Origin: Pelodera strongyloides
Lineage: Eukaryota; Nematoda; Chromadorea; Rhabditida; Rhabditidae
Reading direction: 5' to 3'
Assembly (NCBI GenBank): GCA_036852015.1
Contig: JAANDG010000085.1
Location: 62,001 to 126,000 of the forward strand
Length of the DNA stretch: 64,000 bases
Shown here: one piece after another, positions 36,901 through 49,571 of the stretch
Layout: every line of letters begins with the position of its first letter
How positions within the stretch are numbered: position 1 is the first letter of the stretch
Position numbers and translations under genes: made by a program
The notes under the pieces: generated by a model
What the model saw: the letters and a program-made list of their open reading frames with translations, nothing else
Databases searched by the model: none
Told to the model about the DNA's origin: nothing

Positions 36901-39900
36901 TTGGTTTTGGGTGAGCACTGTTTGGCCGCGGCCCGACTGCCATTAGGGTTTATGCGCGGATGTCTAACTTTGGACATATGTACTTTAAAATTCGTTCAGA
37001 TCATAAGGAGGCGTGAGACACCGGGCGAGGGTAGAAGAATCATGTCGATAAACCGCGGACGTGTGGAGAGAGAACGGCCTCGGGATGGGATCTTGGCTGA
37101 CTGCCGGGTTTTCACCATGGAACTGCCCACTTCTTCTAAGGCAACCTCGGAAGCAGGAATTGTGAGTATACGTATTTATACGTTTTTATTTGTGTATGTC
37201 GAGACCATTTGGCGACCATTCACAGTCCTCTTGTTTAGGAAGAAACCATCTATCAGTGGTTGCATTCAGTTCTGGGCGCGGTGTCGCACCGCTGCAATAT
37301 CCCGATTCATTTTGCGAAAGTGAAAATGAGTGGAATGATTATCTCCAATCATAGGTAACAAGGTTTTTTTTCCAAGAATCTGAGTGAGAGTGTTTCAGTT
37401 TCTAATGTCCCATAAGCTTAACCTTAGTGTTTTCTTATTTACGTTTGTTTCTGTTTCCACTTTTCATAAAACTTTGTATACATATAATATTTTATTCATA
37501 TGATGATTGTTTACGATTCATGGGGCCTTAGCGAGATGGGCAATTTATTATACTCTTTCAATGTTTAGCAAACTTGCATACTACAAGCCATTTGCGGATC
37601 GTTCCTTATTGCAGGAGATTAGTCAGGTTATTTTTGTATTTTTTTCTTTCAATATTGTTACTGGTTATTGTTTCGCTAATGTTTGATATACTTAAAGGGA
37701 ACCGGTTTTGCATGTGGGGTAAAAAAGTTTACTCTTGGAGGTAAATGTAGCGAAAATAAATAAAAACGAACAAAAACTTCTACGTAAAAAGAAAAAAATT
37801 TCAAATCCATCTAATAGATTCCTTCAATATGGGATTCCGGTCGTTCGTACAATACTAGCCGTTTCGCTGCGTTATGGAATCTGTGAATAAAGGCCTGACA
37901 TTCGCTGGTCAGATAATTTTGGCATTTAGATGATGTGGAATAGATGGTCCTATAGCTGGTACTACAAAATCACAGAAGATAATGACGAGGAATCTAGAAA
38001 GAAGCGAGAGATGTTCCCGTTATTCTACTTGATAGAATGCCTTCTCAGTAGAGGTTGCGCCGTTAAGGTCGGTATTTTGTTTGTAATTGAAGGATAGCTT
38101 AAGCTCGCCAGTGAGTTCATGGCGAACCATCACCGCAATTATGAAATTGTGTAAATTTGGAATACCTCACCGTTAAGTTCAACTTTGCAGTGTGTGTGTG
38201 GGCAAAACAGGTACCATTTTTAGGATCAGATTTGCCGCAGTGAGCAAAATTTCTGGGAGTTTTTCTTGCCAGTGTTGAGGTGCTACAGAGCCGATCATAT
38301 TGTAAGTTTAAAATGAAATAGGTATGATGCCATTCATTATGTAGCTGGCTTTGTTCAAATGAAATTGTTTAGGTTGCTAAAACGAAAAGGTTATGTAACC
38401 CTTGAGCCTTGAACTACTGTGAAGGCAAAATACGATTTTGGAGGAGGCATAATTGTAAAAAGTTACAGAAGTGCCAGCAAATCCTGGAACGTTTGGTGGA
38501 TCTGGTGTCCAACTACTGTATTGAAGTCAACTTAAACCGGGCTTTTCACTATCTGGTACCTTACCATTGTTTGTTACCACGTTGAGAAAGCAGTCTCTGG
38601 ACAATAGCTATATGTCGTCTGGCAATCTATCCTAACTTCAAATAAGACCTTGCTTGAACATGTGTGAAGTGAACTTCGAAGTTACTTACGTACTTTTAGA
38701 TGGATAAGTCGTATGAAGTGGCTGAAGATGTGGAAAAACACTTGAATGAACAGGATTTTGTGAAAGTGCGCAAGGTGGGTGGGGTTGAACTGTTTGCATT
38801 TAGCATTTAAAATTTATTTGAGCATTTGAACATATTTTATTAGCTTTTCAGCACACACAAACAAAGGTGGAAAGTTCAGAAGTATTTCAATACTGTGTCA
38901 ACTTATTTGTACTTTTCACTTATAAAATAACATGACTGAATACTATAAACGACTATTAAAATGGATGTTTACTCTTTCTGATAATTCACTAAGACCTTTA
39001 GTATAGCTTTCAAAGTCCACAGATTTGCATCATTTATGCACTTCTGTTTATTCGTACCACTGTACGTGTACTTGTGTGTTCCAACCAACTGTCTCTTTTA
39101 CTACAGTGAAAGGAGCATTTCTATCACTTTTTTTTGCGGACAACTTGTGGTGATATGCACTTATCACCAGGAAAGACTTTCCTGATTTGCACGTGAGCAT
39201 CGGCCTCTCACCTTTCAGTTCCTTTAGATTGTTGTCACTCCGACTCGACGCCTCCTTCTGAGTGGTGAAGAGATGATGGGCAATCTGATCATAAGGAAAT
39301 ATGGAGGAGACGGGGGAAATGATATCATCAGGGTATCATTCCGGTGCGTAGAAGTCCTTCCTTTCTAGTCCTCAAAACACATTAATTGGGTGTTCCGTTG
39401 CTAGATGCTCCGTCCTAGCGTAGCCAATGCGTACCCTTTCGCGATAACCTGGCGAGATAGATAGGGTGAAATCGCGGGGCACCTCTTACTGTCTGGTAGT
39501 GCATCGATTTTCGCAACTTTACTCCAGCCTTTCTCCACACAACACGCGAATACATATCGGAGCCAATTATGCGCCGCGTCGAGTTTGCTAAGTGAAGCGC
39601 GTGCTTATTCTTACGCGCCGACGTGACTATGCATATAGTTTGCCTATAGTTTAGGCCTGGTGATTAGATGAGGTAAGTTGGGCTTCTTTCCGAAATTCCG
39701 AACGCTTATGTTTAGAGATGACGACAATACTCAGATGCGCGCCAATTTCTTGGGCGATATTATCATCGGAAAGCGAGTACGAGAAGTACTACTCGATCCG
39801 AACAATGAGTTCATGGTTGGAGGTGGGTGGTGTACTGATTTGACTTTAAAGCGAAATGCTAGCCTCTTTGGAAAATTTGCATATGATAAGCAAATCCTAT

Positions 39901-42428
39901 GTATCCTATGCTAATTTTGTACGATCGTGGCAATCGTACAAAATTAGCATAGGATACATAGGATTTGCCTATCATATGCAAATTTTCCAAAGAGGCTAAC
40001 ATTTCGCTTTAATATGCCTTGATTTTCGGCTCGGCGTCGGCTACTTTCCACCTGCCCTAATGTTGTAAAGTTAAAGCACATTCTCGGTTCAATTGTGTGC
40101 CCTTGCGGCTATCGTTATCCTATTCCTGTTATGTTTTGTTTTCTTCTTTCTATTCCATTAAAATCACACTATATTTCTTCAGGATATCAGTACTCGTATC
40201 TTGGTAATTCGAATTCACAGCTACGTGATCACGGGTGCTACTTTATAAGGGGCGACTCGTATAAGGCACAGTGAGTTGTTTTCATGTAATGTAATGCTCA
40301 TTGTGTGTTGTCTTTGTCTTTACCAACACAGTCAGCTGATATTACCCTACCCATTGTTTAGACTTATTCTACGCGCCATGGGCAAGTTCGACCTGCTGAG
40401 CAGTGTGCCCAAGATGGTGTCCAGGGTGGGAATGTGCTTTACGCAAAGTCGGGTGAGCCCTGTTCTTTGAGTTGATTAGCGGAAATTGGCGGAAATCATT
40501 CTTTGTCAGCGCAATAGTGCTAACATAGTTTGGTTTTTTTTGTATTTCTCAATCACTGTTTAGTGTATCACTCATCCATTGCACAGATGGTGGTATCGGA
40601 AGGATGGCGATATCATTGGCGGAAACGACAGCAATGGAGAACCTTACACTTTCAGGTAAACATTTTCATTAAGTGTATTCGAGATTGTGAGCGTGAAGCA
40701 GGGATGTAAGGCAGTCTCTATTTCTCTTTAGTGTGTATGTCTCTATGTGTGTGCGATGAGAGGCATGGGAGGTTGCTCCCCGCTTATTAGGGATCAAGAT
40801 ATGACAGACATATGGTCAGGAATTACATTTCGCTCTTTATGCTGGTTTGTAGACCAGTGAGATTGGCACAGTCACGACCTATAGTATGAAAATATTTTTG
40901 GTACGTCTGTCCGGCAGCCCCATCTATAGCCGATATTTCGATATTTGAACAAGATTCTAATCAGGTCAGGTTTGCAGTGATGGTGTGGGTCGAATCAGCG
41001 AGTTTTACATGGAAATGCTGATGGCACATCTGAGAATGGGAGACAGATTCCTCCCATCATGTATTCAGGTACGGTAGCAGAAATCAAGAATTTATTACGG
41101 CACTTCACTTGTTATTTATTCCCCATTGATGAAATTTCTCGGTATTTCATGTTTTTTTCTTGCTAAACAACAATGACAATTGCCGTTTTTTGTAAATAAT
41201 CACTGTAATTTTTGTTAGCTGTGTTTGTATAGCTTCTATTTCGCAGTTTCGCTTCCCGGGTGCCAAAGGTGTGGTGACTCTGGACCCCGTCCTAGACCGA
41301 CGTCGCATTTTTGCGTTGGAAATGGGATTTCGAGTTTGTGATGAGGTAATACCCATTCTTTGCTCTATTTAATTGGAATCATTTACAATAAAATGACCGA
41401 TAGGCCTTACCCGACAAGGTACTGGTTTACGAAAATTGTTTGGAAATTGGGCCGAAATCGGAAAACGGAAAATGTTGGTAATAATCTCAGGGGCTTGATT
41501 CCGATATGCAAAAGGCAGTAGTCTACTTCAGAGAGAGGGAATTTCGCCCCAGCTTCGGGTGGGCGAACCGAAGGACAGCTTCCCAGCGGTCGTTTTCAGA
41601 GACAGCCAGTTCAAGTGGGTATTTTGCCATTACCAGATCTATCTATGTACATGTTGTTCTGATGGGAATCTTCGCGATGTATGCCTTGAAACACGAAATT
41701 AAAGTGACATGGCGCATGGGTTTTGAAGGGCATGCTGGACAACTACCTTCTATTGTTTGCAGATTCGTGGCCCCCGTCGACAACCGACAGATGGAGATGG
41801 TGAAGTACAGTGCTCCGACCCAAGTAGCACTCAACAGACCATTTATCAATATTCTCGATCAGGTTACGAATCTATTATCTTTTCTTTGTGTTTGTTATAC
41901 GAATTCATAGAGAGGGGAAGTGCTTACTAACTCTTTTCCCTTTGCAGGTTTCTGCACTGCAGTCAGCCGATTGTCACCGTCGTATGTGCAATCGTATTGA
42001 AGATTTGTTAGACAAACACGTGAAAAACTGCGGTAGATCACTTTTGGATGAGCATGCCGCGAGGAGCAAGCTGAAGGTGAGATTGGGTTTGTGGAGTTCT
42101 GCTCGAATACAATTGAATTGGACTTACAATAAACGTCATGTACGTAGTAAGTAGTAAATGAGAAACGATTGTGAAAACTCTGTCAGACGTTGGTTACCAC
42201 TGTGGCTCCCCATGGTCTTTTTTTGTGAATAAAGCGTGTAGTTGACAGGTGATATCATTTAGGAGCTGCCTCACCGTTTCGACGTTGACCGTCTGCCCTC
42301 TCATATAGGATTCCATCTCTCATGCGAACCTTTCTTCCGTTCCCTCGTCTATGCGACAGTCAAGTACAGCATGAGTGAGTGGATTTGAAACGTTAGGGTC
42401 CTCGGTGCTTCTTGAAATGAAAAGTGTA

Positions 42429-42493
<65 letters not shown>

Positions 42494-45400
42494 GCGTGTG
42501 GTCGTACCAGGCGGCCCACTCACTATCATTCGTTTGGTCATTCATCCTTGGTATGCGTTTCGTGCTTCTGTCACTGTGATTGTGTTAATGTGATATAGCT
42601 GCAAGTATATGCTTATTCCTTAAGTTTTGTTTCTCTTTGCAGTGAAGCAGCTCATCAAGCTGCAGATTCCTATTCCGGAGGACTTGGGACGAACTATGTT
42701 CGGAGTGGTCGATGATTCCGGTCTCTTACAGAGTGGACAGGTCCGAAGATGACACTATCGTTCTTTCTTTGACGCTTAGGATTCAGAATGCTTAGGTTTT
42801 TCGCCACACGAAACCACTAAATTTGTATCAAAAATGAATGTCTCCCCTATTCTAGGTATTCGTGCAGTACTCGATACAGTGTAAATCGAAGGTGTCGAAA
42901 ATATCACCGACGAGAATTCATACCGGTTAGTTGGTATAATTACTAAAACATTCAAGCTATTCCGATTTCTTGTTTCATATACGTAATTTGAATTTTGCCC
43001 GTTTGCGTATAGAACATGCTCGTTTTCTGTAGACTATAAAACAGTAAGTATAACTGTGCCGTCTTACGCGTAACTTTCTTACTTGCATGTGGTAGTACCG
43101 CATTCGCGATCTCAAGCGTAACTAACTCAGCATGCCTCACCCAATTTTGAATGACTTGTATGTATGATCCCTTATAGGTCCTGTTCTCTTAACAAAAAAT
43201 CCATGCATTGTGGCTGGTGATGTGCGACTGTTTGAGGTTAGTAATCTTGTAAATTCTCTATGTTTATTCGTTCATTTTTTCACTACTTATTTCTCATTTA
43301 GACGCCTTCTATTTCTCGCAACATCGTTGTTTATAGACCAACTGTCTATTTGATAGAGTTTTGCTTTGCTATGCATGTTTGTGAGTTTCCCGGAACTAAA
43401 TCCACTGTAGGCGGTCGATGTCCCCGCGCTCTACCATCTAAAGGATGTGGTCGTATTCCCGCAACACGGACCCAGACCCCACCCAGATGAGATGGCCGGT
43501 TAGTTCGTTGGTGTTTACTGCCGCTATCGGACACGCATCGCGATGTGCAATTTCTTGTCTGATGACAGGATGTGGTACTATGTGCTAATTACGGTGAATA
43601 CGACTTTTTGTTGAAGTTTGTGTGTTTGTTTGTCATTTGTATAACTTGACGCCGTGTTTAGGATCTGATCTGGATGGCGACGAGTACTCAGTCATTTGGG
43701 ACAAGGAGCTCTTCTTTGAGAGGAATGAGCCTCCGATGGACTTTACCAAGGCAAAGGCTCCGGTTGAAGACCTAAGTCAAGATCTGGTCAGTTTTGTTGA
43801 GAAAGAATATAGATGAAAATTTAAAGGCCACGCCCTGTTGGTGTTGTAGTAATGGAGTATGATAGTGTCACTATAAGGGGTGGCAACCGCCTGAATGAGT
43901 GGGAACAGTTCTTTGTCGTTGTATGAAAGTTATTGATGATGGTCGTTGTCCGACTATCTAGAGAGCCTCTTTGAAAGAAAGTAGTACATTGTTAGGGGTA
44001 CTTTACGACGACAATGCCATTGTATCTTTCATTCTGACGTGATCTTAATCACCACGACACTGTTCATAACGTCAAGGCCAGCCAGACCTCCATTACGATC
44101 GTGATTCGTGATTTTCTGTACTTAACTTTGCTGTGTTTAGAGGCAAAAAGTAATCGATTTTTACATCCGATACATGATGCAAGACCAAGTGGGCATAATG
44201 GCCAATGGTCACTTGATCAACTCCGATTTGTATGGAATCCAGTCTAAGGTAATTATTGGTTTCATTTTGCACGCCCATCTGTGAGCTGCTGCTGTAGGTT
44301 GCTGAATGTAATTAGTTAGTGTATGTGCAGGGCATAAATCTCATCGGGAAATCCGGAGTTGTTCCCCGCCATTTTGTTTTAGCATTTTAGCCCCAATCAT
44401 ATATGCTATATGCAAATCTCTAAGGTTTCGTCGGGTAGTTGACCTTAGATCGTTAGTACCTAGCTCCACCTAGTAAGATTCACCAGACACGTTGACGTTG
44501 AACTAAAGAGGAGCGAATCTGAATAAAATTTGGATAAGGTCGATGGACAATTGTGCTCAGGTTATTTTGTAATGAACGAATAATTAACTGTTGTCTGCTC
44601 CCTTCAGGTCGCCCACGTACTCGCCCAGAAACACTCGGAGGCGGTTGATTTCCCGAAGACGGGCATTCCTCCAGGCAAACTGACCAAGAGTTGGACCAAG
44701 TTTGTTATTTTAATACATTTTGATTGCATGTTTGGTCGGTATATAAATTCCGTGCGGTGAACTCTTGCTCTTTTGTAGGGTTTATACTGGGCTTTTTTGT
44801 TTATTATAATAAACTATAAATTGAAGAGGAGGTAGAATACGAATATTATCGCCTTTTAGAGAGAAGGGTGCGGCCGCGGATGAAGAGAAAACAGTGCCTC
44901 CGGAACGAGCCAATCGGATGCCTGATTTCATGGAAAGAGACCATCTACCCTATTACACAAGTCAGGGACTGATCGGAAGGGTGTACAGGGAATGCAAGTT
45001 CATACTGGACATGTTGCAGAGCGCTGAGGAGAAACTGTCACAGGTGGGAGGGGAGATATTGGATTTTATTTATTTATTAAACAACACTGGGTGTGTTTCA
45101 AATATTGCAGTTGTGTAAACTTTTAGTTGACTATATTGTAAACAGGGAACTTTTGATAATATTCCCGGCTTTTACTGAAAGTGTGGGCGGATCACCTCTT
45201 ATTCTTACATTTACTGTATGGTCTCAGATTTGAGCTCGATTCCCCGTACTGACTGTTGGTGTAGTCGAATTCTGTAGACAATTTTTCAGCGTATCTGTGT
45301 CTAGCGTAAAGTTTCAAAAAAAAAATTAACTCGATTTCAGACGTGTGTGGTTCCCGATCCGATGCTCGATTGCCCACATTGGAAGGCATTTGAGCAACAC

Positions 45401-48345
45401 GCGGAAGAGGAATATCAGTGCTATTCGAGGGAATTGCAGGTGAAGAATAATTATACTTACAGTACTCGCAGTACTACAGTACAGTTCATTACAGTACTCG
45501 CACACATCCATGGTGCGACTTCCGCTGCACCATTAACATTGGTGTTTTTGTAGTTAGTGGATACCGTACTCATGGATACCGTATGAAGGATATCCACGTG
45601 TAGTCACATTTGGGAGGAATGTGACAATATTATATTTTCAGCGTGAAATGGAGCACTATGGAGTAAATAGTGAAGCCGAGCTCCTGACTGGATGCCTAAT
45701 GGACCCGAAGAATAGGGTATCGGACAGAGACAATGACGATATGTCATTCTACAACACGTCGCATACTGTCAAGGAGAAGGTATGTATGCTAAGTGACTGT
45801 GACTAATCATGTGAACGGCCAGCCATTCTAAATATGCTTTGAAATGCTTGTTTTGTTTATTAGATTAGGATCTCGTAAATAGTATATTTTCAGGTGACAC
45901 TTTTGTGGACAACCTTCCGGAAACGCTTTTTCGAGCAAGAAAATAAGGTGGCCGGCGTGCAGAGAGTATCGGCTTTCGGTCGCTATGAAGATGTGACGAG
46001 TTTGGTCGAATCACCTTACGCGGAAGAGAGGAATCCACTGCATATGTGAGCTATTTTGCATAGATTTCCACATCTTAGTTATGGTCCTGCTGTCCTGCAA
46101 TTGAAATAGTTACGTAGAGCAAGGGAACCATGTGCTTCGAATCTCCTCTTTGATAACATCGCGTCTCTCTTTCAGAAAGCAAAATAGAAGAAGAAATATG
46201 TTTAGTGTGATAGTTTATTGATGATACGTGGACAAGTTAACTTATCAACTTGAAAGACATCCCGACACGCACTTCAATATGTTTAATGTAATAGTAATTA
46301 TAATAAGATTAAGTGTTTGGTCATTTCAGGCACATCATGACCACATGCACACCAACAATGAAAGCGAAGGCGATCGCTTATTACAAGGTTGCCTACCGAG
46401 AGGCCTCTTCCGTCCATTCGGTTTCCGATCGGATTCTCTCTTTCCCGTGGCTCGTCTGGGATATATTGGCACAGATGCGGAGGGATCGGTTCAACGAGTT
46501 GTCCGAGACTGAGACGCACAAACTGCTCGAAGAGGGCAACCCTTTCCAACAGGGACTCCGTGAGAGAGTGAGGGAAGTGCATGAGAAGAAGAGTGATGAG
46601 GTGAAGGAATACCACAAGGAGTATATCCTACCGTATGATTCGATCAGAGCCTACACAAAGAAGAATATGAGGCTGTGCCTGGCTCTTTTCGTCCTGAATA
46701 AGTGGGCGGAGAGGAATGATATCTTCTCGCAGTCACTTAGACCTGTACACCTGGCTATGATTGCGATTATGTGTGGAAAGGGAGAGTTTGCCGATTCCCC
46801 AATGTTACTTGATGAATTGCCAACTAATGGAGAAGAAAGTGGGAAGGCAGGAGTATTGGATGTGGCGCCGTTCCTTATTTCGTTTTTACAGGTTGGTTAG
46901 TTTAGGTTGTAGTTTAAGTTCTGATAGTGATTTAGGCAGGTCACCGACTATTTTCAACCATTTAGAGGCCATTTGGCATGGCTCTAGGTTACGTCCGGGT
47001 AGAATACTGTTACTGATATATGCTGTTTATTAATTGTTGTATATCTTAGCCAATTGCAGACGGTTCGCAGTCGTCGTTTCGCCAACATGGAGATGGTCGA
47101 CTTTTCTGGATTCAATCTCGATTCTATTCTATTTGGAGATCAGCTCACTCCTTTACATGAGGTATTGATTTGACTTTGGTCAGCTGATCATTGATATTCG
47201 TTTTTCACTACGTTTCTCTACTATTGTACTCTTTTACTTGAGTGTATATGTACTTTTGCGGTGGTTGATTGTTATAAACTCGCAGGCAGAGAACTAGTAC
47301 CTCTCATGCTGTTGAATCTTCTTTCCGCGGAGTTTTCTCGACTTTAGTTGTCGCAACCTTGCTTCCTCTCTCTTTTCTGCTTACCCTATTTGTTGTATTG
47401 CAGGCTGCGAAGCGCACTTATCTGAACATTGTGTTCTCTGGAAAACTGGACGAGTTGTGTCTCGGAGAGCAGGAGCACCTGCCCGTTCTACCCGAGATTA
47501 TTGGTGAAGAAGAACCATTCACCATCGAACTGCCACGTGAGTCTTTGTCGTTTGTTTTATTTTATTTACATAATCAAACTTGGAGATTGGAATTTGGTCT
47601 ATGGACACCGATTTACCCGGATACTAAGTTTTTAACCGTAAGTGTCACGTTGATCTGAACAAGTTTATGTGTATCGGAGCTAGCGAGCAGTTAGCGAGAG
47701 GCGAGAAGTTAGCGAGAGAAGCGGAGGAGTTTTGTATATTGTTTTCTATTCCTTTCCAGCAAATGTGGATGCGTGTGAAGTGCAGACGATGTTGATGGAA
47801 AAGTGCCATTTGGTGGAAGTGCGAGTGAGGAAGATCCAAGACTTTCCAGGTGAAAAACACTAGCAATTTAAGTGATTCACGGCTGGGATGAAGCTGTTTC
47901 CGTTGAAATTATGTTCGATTTTGTCGTTTTGGGAAATGGAGCAATCATATTTAGTAGCTGACTTGCTTTGGGATGTTCCTCTGAACAACTAGATGTTATA
48001 GGCACTCCAATTAATATTTAGGAAACGAGAACCGATATCGTGTTTCTGCAAGGGGAACCATGAAGAACCTTCGACTTCTGAAGCACAAGCTCTCTGTGGA
48101 TCCTGTTCAGGTGCGATCTTATCTTTTCCACTTGTTCTTCTAATTGTCTTACTTTTGTATGACTTATTTTGGGGATGGTTGCTATTGTATTGCAATCTAT
48201 TTGTCTTATATGTGCAGTACGGGTACAGTAATGAATATTTAAATAACACAAAAACAACACAATTTTCCAGCTTTCGAAGCCGAGCGAAAAGATTGAGATG
48301 ATGTATGCAGAGAGAACGCTGAGTAGGATTAGAGAGGTCGAATGA
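33968..48345 (+). CDS. Cellular RNA-dependent RNA polymerase 2 (tandem paralogue)
   Basis: This is the second EGO-1/RRF-type siRNA-amplifying polymerase, 1648 codons in 44 exons: 33968-33985, 34165-34290, 34588-34689, 34868-35010, 35188-35275, 35508-35718, 36236-36279, 36617-36665, 36743-36822, 37000-37161, 37239-37354, 37569-37626, 37930-38067, 38224-38301, 38469-38555, 38700-38774, 39228-39343, 39716-39822, 40183-40270, 40362-40452, 40564-40655, 40978-41068, 41247-41345, 41532-41614, 41763-41862, 41948-42076, 42263-42374, 42643-42740, 42856-42925, 43178-43236, 43411-43498, 43662-43786, 44141-44248, 44608-44699, 44860-45043, 45341-45439, 45642-45779, 45894-46045, 46330-46891, 47060-47161, 47404-47536, 47760-47849, 48022-48110, 48271-48345. 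Every exon matches its counterpart in gene 1 in order, phase and usually exact length. [28 protein letters not shown] and the catalytic DLDGD (1002-1006) are intact. Differences from gene 1 are a charged insertion in exon 6 after DNYER, longer exons 10 and 13, and a shorter C-terminus (RIREVE then stop). Intron 23 was resolved using gene 1: a downstream acceptor at 41531 restores the 83-nt exon. Confidence 0.93.
39847..40011. mobile_element. 165-bp near-perfect palindrome (TTAA-ended) in RdRP2 intron 18
   Basis: The left arm TAAAGCGAAATG...AGCCTCTTTGGAAAATTTGC is answered by GCAAATTTTCCAAAGAGGCT...CATTTCGCTTTA. Pairing continues to the centre around GTACGATCGTGGCAATCGTAC. Arms of about 80 nt differ at only a few sites, so transcripts would fold into a long hairpin. 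TTAA at both ends matches the element at 19433-19607. Confidence 0.88.
42430..42490 (+). repeat. (TG)n microsatellite in RdRP2 intron 27
   Basis: About 30 TG units run uninterrupted just after the exon 27 donor. The long open frames here (polyVC or polyTH) are artefacts of the repeat. Confidence 0.97.
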
Positions 48346-49571
48346 TTGAGTTCGCTCTTCGACTGACGAATTTCTCTTTTAAACGAAGAAACAGTAGCGA
48401 GAAGCGACTTCTATGCGGTGTACTTGTTCGCTATAGCTTAGATCCCTTTTTTTGTGAAAGGACTAGTTTCATATAAGGAACAACCGTTTATAAGAGACCC
48501 GGTTAGACGTGAATAGGATAAATTCGTATTTGAAGGATAAATACTGTATTTTCTACGCGCTTCCAGATTTTGTTCATATACTAACTAATGTATTTGCTTT
48601 AAAGCAGTGTGACGCGCGGTTTAGAAATGTGTTGAAAGTGGTGGTTTGGTTGTGCTCCCTCCACCGTGTTAATTAATGCAGTTTTGCGCACTGAGAACTT
48701 AACTTTGTATATGTATAGCTTTACCCCTAATTTATATCTATCCCACCTAGTCTGAGCTCTTGCCTATGTACATGTGTATTATGAACCGTGTTGCAAGAAT
48801 TTTCTTGGTCTCAAATACAGTTTTGAGAAATCGCCAACTTTTAGCCGTAAGCCAGAAAGAAACGTTGTGCTGATAAATTCTTTTATTAAAAACTAACCTT
48901 TAAACTCTGCCTTCACATCTTGTTGTATGTGTGTTTGACCCTCATTGATACTATGTGTTTTGTATTCTTAAATTAGTCGATCTTCGTGAAATTTTGATGA
49001 ACGCTTCGTGAAGATCTTATTAACCTACCTTGTAACCTTGGTGCATGCATGTTTACGGACAAATCTCACTTTTTCAACGTTTTCTATTTTATGTGCTAAA
49101 AATTTGAGTGTTGTTTTTGTTTTTGCTTGCGAACTATAGAGAATAAAGCTTTATTCCACCCACTATTCTTTACTGATTGTTGTGATTATAAGTGGGTAAT
49201 GGATTATGCATAGAGTGCGTAAAGACATGGGTTGGGCCCTTGTGCTGTGGTAGGTAGTACCACGGGAAGCATTGCAACGTGGGTGGTCTGCCATTGTAAA
49301 GTTGAAAAAAACATAGTCGCTGAGGCCGAAGGCATCCAAATTTATGGTACGGCATGGTTAATAAAGTTAAAACAGCGATCGCAATGAGTTGTGAAGAAAG
49401 CAAGCGAGAAATTAGAAATAATGGTCGCTTGGGAAGCGTATGGTCCATGGTGGCATGGTAACTGGCATCGTTATTATTTTTGTTCGCGAAACGTACCGAC
49501 AGTCCACGTCCATATGCGGAGAATGATAAATTGCCTAGAAAAGGAATGGGGTGTCGTCGAGAATTATTATA
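48346..49571 (+). other. RdRP2 3' UTR and gap before the phosphatase
   Basis: AATAAA at 49142-49147 is the first good polyadenylation signal after the stop, which implies a 3' UTR of about 800 nt. A 69-codon ORF (49391-49600) overlaps the phosphatase start in another frame; it is either an upstream ORF or chance. Confidence 0.5.

Noticed and set aside
42320..42593. ORFs with long VC or TH repeats
   Set aside because: These are translations of the (TG)n microsatellite in an intron.
44320..44375. Possible fifth CAGGG-type element in RdRP2 intron 33
   Set aside because: Only one end-like motif (CAGGGCATAAAT) is visible; no second end or internal blocks were found.
18455..48345. Viral RdRP or endogenous virus
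   Set aside because: Length, 43 spliceosomal introns and the DLDGD motif with the SNSQLRDHG segment identify the cellular (QDE-1/EGO-1-type) family, not a viral GDD polymerase.
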